A DNA stretch of 24,030 nucleotides. Origin: Lobulomyces angularis. Taxonomy: Eukaryota > Chytridiomycota > Chytridiomycetes > Lobulomycetales > Lobulomycetaceae. Shown here piece after piece: positions 19,831 through 24,030 of the stretch (position 1 is its first letter; the number at the start of each line of letters is the position of its first letter). The notes beneath the pieces are model-generated. The model made no database searches. It was not told the origin of the DNA and worked only from the letters and a program-made list of their open reading frames with translations. The stretch lies in assembly GCA_027604685.1 (NCBI GenBank), contig JADHYX010000333.1:1-24030 (forward strand), in the 5' to 3' direction. The translations under genes were made by a program, and so were the position numbers.

Positions 19831-22800
19831 ATGAGTGAACCTATTTACACTGTAATTTTTCAACAAGATGGTACTCTATTATTTTTATCTAGTGCTTAAT
19901 ATACTAACTTAAAACTCTTTAGATAAGGATCAACCAACCGTGCAAGATATAAAGTCTCAACTTGAATCACCAAGAGATGAAGTAAAAATTGCAACAATGA
20001 AAAAGTTACTACTATTAATGTTAAATGGTGATCCCCTACCTCAAGTTTTAATGCACGTTATACGGTATATATCTTTTTTCATTATTCTTTTTTTAACAAT
20101 TAACTTTAAAAGATTTATTATGCCTTCTAAAAATAAACAGCTGAAAAAGTTATTGTTAATATATTGGGAAATCTGTCCAAAACTTAATTCTGATGGCAAA
20201 TTAAAACAGGAGATGATTTTAATGTGTAACGCTTTAAGAAATGACTTGCAGCACCCTAATGAATTTATAAGAGGAATGACTTTAAGGTATGTAATTGAGA
20301 TTTATTGTATTTTTTCGCAAAACAATTTTTTTTTTTTGACCAAATGATATTACATCTGTTGTAAAAGTTGCTTCTTAATGGGAACAATATTACTTTTTAA
20401 TAAATATTATCAATAAATTAACTTTTCTAACATAATAAAAACATTGTTTTTAGGTTTGTTTGTAAACTAAAAGAAGCAGAGTTACTGGAACCAACAATTC
20501 CCACAGTTAAAGCATGTTTAGAACACAGACATCCTTTTGTCAGAAAAAACGCTATTTTGGCAATCTCAACTATATACAAAAATTTCGAATTTTTGATTCC
20601 AGATGCGCCAGAATTGATCAAAAAATTCCTACATACTGTATGTAAAAATTTACTGGAAAATTATATTTTTTTTTTAATAAAATTTTCATAATTTTCAAGG
20701 AAACTGATCCTAATGCGAAAAGAAATGCATTTTTAATGTTGATGAATACAAACCAACAATCAACGGTCGAATATTTGGACTCTGTTTGGAGTTTAATTAC
20801 AACAAGTTTTGATGAAAATTTACAGCTAGCGGCTATAGAATTAATAAGAAAAGACTGTAAAAGTCCTGGGGCTGACAAGGTAAAAATGTTTTTTATGCTT
20901 TGTGTTGAAAATTTATACTATAATCATCATACTAACAACACTAATTTTTCATCTCTTGATTAGGCTAAATATATCCAATGCATTTTCTCGCTATTAAATT
21001 CAACCTCACATTCTGTTAAATATGAAGCGGCTAACACATTAGTAGCTCTTTCTCCACATTCAACAGCTGTAAAAGGTGGATTTATTTTCCATTTAGAAAA
21101 TTAACTTTTTTCGAATATTGAAACTAGCTGCTGCTTCTTGCTACATTGAACTTGTTTTGAAAGAATCTGATAATAATGTAAAATTAATTGTGTTGAAGAG
21201 GCTAAACGAGTTACGGGAAAAACACGACAGGATTTTGGATGATTTAATAATGGATATCTTAAGGGTTTTAACAAGTCCTGATATCGAAGTCAGAAGGATG
21301 TGTCTTTCTATAGCTATGGATATGGTTTCAAATAGGAATGTAGACGAATGCGTTTCCTTTTTGAAGAAGGAACTTGTGAAAACTCACGATCAAAGTGAAT
21401 ACGAAAAGAATAGTGAATACAAACAGTTGTTAATACACTCTATACATCAATGTGCTATTAAATTTAGCGAAGTTGCGGCGAATGTTGTTCATGTTTTAAT
21501 GGAGTTTGTTGGAGACTCAGGAAGTTCATCAGCTGTAGACGTTATTTCTTTCGTGCGGTAAAATTTTTCAAATTACTACTTTTTGTTATTTATTCAACCT
21601 AAATGATATTTCAGAGAGGTGATGGAGAAATTTCCACATTTAAGATCAGGAATAATTGATAGACTATGCGAAAATTTTAATGAAATGAAAACTAGCAGAG
21701 TTTTTAGAGGTGCCTTATGGATCATTGGAGAATATGCGGTTGAGGGAAACTCCATTGTAGAATCCATGAAACAAATTAGAAATGCTTTGGGTGAAATTCC
21801 TATACTGGCTTCTGAACAGGTATGTTTAATGATATTACAGTTAATGTTCATAAATCTGTAGAGAGCTTTGGAGGCTCACGATGCACCAGAAGTATCTGCG
21901 GAATCTCCATCTGCAAAAACTTCTACTACCCCTAAAAGAGTATTAGCAGATGGTACCTACGCCACGGAAACCTCTTTTTCTGCTAACCGAAGAGGAAGCA
22001 CGAAGGCAGTAAGTGTAAAACCACCACTAAGGGGTAAGTTGAAGTTTAAATAAATTTAAACTTTTCTCGTTAGCTTTATTATTGAATGGAGATTTTTTCC
22101 TTGGAAGTGTATTGTCTACGGCTTTAACAAAATTAGTTTCAAGATTTGAAAAATTATCGCAAGCATCCTCTCCAGAATTGAAAGCAAAAGCTAATGAACT
22201 AAAAGCAGAGGCGATGTTAATAATGACCTCGATAATTAGAATTGGAAAATCAGATTTTCCAATTTCCAAAATTGATGAGGATTCGCAGTAAATAAAAAAA
22301 AAAAAAAAACATATTAAATATTGTAAATTGACCTTAATTTTTATGATATTTAGTGAAAGAATTTTAACTTGTCTTAGAGTATTAAGTATTAAGAAAAGCG
22401 AAAATTCCAACTTTATGAATGAAATATTTTTGGAGGACTGTAGAAATGCTTACAAGAATTTAGTTTTAACAGACCAGTTAAAAAAAGATGAAAAATTGAA
22501 AAAAGATAAAAAAATTATCAAAGTTCACGCTGATGATTTAATTGGCTTTAGACATTTAAAATCTAAAAGAGTTTTAGGTGGCACAGACGAGGTATTGTTT
22601 CCTTCTTTTTAACTTATTGCTTATGTCTACTATATCAGTACGATTTAGATCTTAATATGGCCACAGGAAATACCGAAAAAGGGGATAAAATGAAAAATAA
22701 GTTAAGTAGAGTAATACAGCTTACAGGTGATCATATTTAAAAGAAATTTTTTTGTTTTTATGTTTATTCTAACATTGTAGGATACTCGGATCCGGTTTAT

Positions 22801-23650
22801 GCTGAAGCTTATGTTAATGTGCATCAATATGATATATTGTTGGATGTTTTGATAGTTAATCAAACTAACGAAACAATGCAAAACTTGACCTTAGAATTTA
22901 GTACCTTGGGAGATTTAAAACTTGTAGAAAGACCCACCCCATATACAGTAAAAAAAATTTTTTTTTTTTTTTTGTTTAATCTTATACATTTTTTGTTACA
23001 GCTGGCACCGCATGGGTTCCATTCTATCAAGGCCAACATTAAGGTATCCTCCACGGAAACGGGAGTTATTTTTGGAAATATAGTTTATGATGGTTCTTCC
23101 GCTCTAGATATGAATTGTGTTATTTTAAATGATATACACATTGACATTATGGTTTTTTTTAAAAATTATTTTTATTTTAATTAATTTTTTTTTTTAAAAA
23201 AAAAAAAAAGGATTATATTAATCCAGCCTACTGTACTGAATCACAGTTTAGAAATATGTGGATGGAATTCGAATGGGAAAATAAAGTGAATGTTAATACA
23301 AATTTAACAAATTTAAGAGAGTACTTGGATCATATTTTAAAATGCACCAATATGGCGTGTTTAACACCAGAAAATTCATTGCAGGGAGACTGTGGAATTT
23401 TAGCAGGAAACCTTTACGCAAAGAGTATATTTGGTGAAGATGCACTAGCGAATATCTGTTTGGAATGGAACGAGGGCGGAAATATTTCAGGGCATATCAG
23501 AATTAGAAGTAAAACTCAGGGAATTGCATTAAGTTTAGGAGACAAAGTAATCAAAAAAAAAAAAAAAAAATTTTTTTTTAATTTTATAAAATTTTTTATT
23601 TTCTTTATTTGTTTTAGATCACAGTTAGTCAAAAAGGAGTTAAAGTTTAA
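19831..23650 (+). CDS. SEC26: Coatomer subunit beta (beta-COP, Sec26)
   Basis: Core subunit of the COPI coat, working at the Golgi in retrograde and intra-Golgi vesicle budding. Sixteen exons close exactly to 954 residues, the usual family length: 19831-19870, 19923-20064, 20113-20286, 20454-20637, 20700-20879, 20964-21075, 21128-21557, 21615-21819, 21862-22033, 22074-22287, 22354-22591, 22639-22726, 22781-22947, 23002-23151, 23211-23546, 23618-23650. The N-terminus [10 protein letters not shown] and [18 protein letters not shown] are characteristic. [37 protein letters not shown] and [13 protein letters not shown] mark the adaptin-like solenoid. [15 protein letters not shown] lies in the linker. 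[40 protein letters not shown] and [17 protein letters not shown] mark the beta-COP C-terminal and platform domains. Conservation is strong throughout and no lesion is seen. The intron at 23152-23210 has an atypical all-T donor (GTTTTTTT). Confidence 0.97.
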
Positions 23651-24030
23651 GTATTAATTGCTCTAGATGATGATACAACAACAATAAATAATAAGAAAAA
23701 AAAAAAAAAAAATTAAAAAGAAAAATTTAAAAATAAAAATAAATTAATTATTTTAAATTTTTTTTTCTTACTTTTTTTTTTTTATTTTAATATAATTATT
23801 TTAATATTTATTTATATATTTTGTTTCAAAAAAAAAAAACAAAATAAAAAAGAATAAAAAAATAAAAAGAAATATAAAAAAAAAAGGATACTATATATAC
23901 TGAAAGGATATAAAAACAAAAAAAAAATATATATATAAAATGTTCAATACAATGTTACATAACTATATTAAAAAAGAAAGAAATAGAAAAAAATTGGCAA
24001 GGTACAAAATTTTTTTTTTTTTTTTTTTTT
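23651..24030. repeat. Low-complexity A/T-rich end region
   Basis: Downstream of beta-COP the sequence consists mainly of A or T runs, with short AT dinucleotide stretches near 23930 and a terminal T run of about 22 bases. No telomere-type repeat or gene is visible. It may be an assembly edge in a homopolymer-rich spacer. Confidence 0.65.

Noticed and set aside
24009..24030. Terminal T run as a telomere or transposon tail
   Set aside because: No telomeric repeat unit or target-site duplication is visible; similar homopolymers are everywhere in the window.
1..24030. tRNA, rRNA or other structured RNA genes
   Set aside because: No cloverleaf-like T-arm (GGTTCRANYCC) outside coding sequence and no rRNA-like conserved blocks were found by eye.

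Overview
This window looks like nuclear DNA of an A+T-rich fungus: roughly three quarters A/T by eye, with many long A or T runs. Genes are compact and broken by short GT-AG introns, many of 38-80 nt. The fungal assignment rests on four things: a Zn2Cys6 transcription factor with a fungal-specific regulatory (MHR) domain, a Prm10/ThrE-type membrane protein, a Loa1/Vps66-type acyltransferase with its diagnostic N-terminus, and a class II-like secreted haem peroxidase. The lineage cannot be fixed from sequence alone. The intron density (16 exons in beta-COP) argues against a hemiascomycete yeast.

Layout. 1-2765 (+): Zn2Cys6 transcription factor whose 5' end is cut by the window edge. 2998-3813 (-): intronless leucine-rich-repeat protein with eight 20-residue repeats. 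4360-5267 (+): ERF4/CHIC-like membrane-associated protein. 6131-7383 (+): secreted class II-like peroxidase. 8390-9348 and 9709-10653 (+): two tandem secreted CAP/PR-1 family proteins, each preceded by the same three-unit heat-shock element. 10991-13043 (+): Prm10/ThrE-like transporter. 13267-16278 (+): Sec1/Munc18 protein. 16518-17917 (-): Loa1-like acyltransferase. 18053-19670 (+), divergent from it: a protein that probably corresponds to the C-terminal part of Mediator subunit 16. 19831-23650 (+): coatomer subunit beta (Sec26). 23651-24030: low-complexity A/T sequence ending in a T run.

I rebuilt exon-intron structures by joining GT...AG boundaries in phase and checking that protein-family motifs continue across each junction. 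Six reconstructed genes close perfectly in frame: peroxidase, CAP2, Sec1, Loa1, MED16-like and beta-COP. CAP1 and ERF4-like close too. The Prm10-like gene has a one-base phase conflict at one junction, and the transcription factor has an unresolved first junction.

Several genes serve the secretory pathway (Sec1 at exocytic fusion, beta-COP in COPI vesicles, ERF4-like in palmitoylation, Loa1 in lipid acylation). Three others make secreted proteins. Nothing shows that these genes are co-regulated as a cluster, except for the shared promoter element of the two CAP genes. I found no convincing novel multi-gene system. The most unusual items are the LRR gene, which looks foreign to its surroundings, the duplicated heat-shock element, the class II-like peroxidase, and the MED16-like protein that has no propeller domain.
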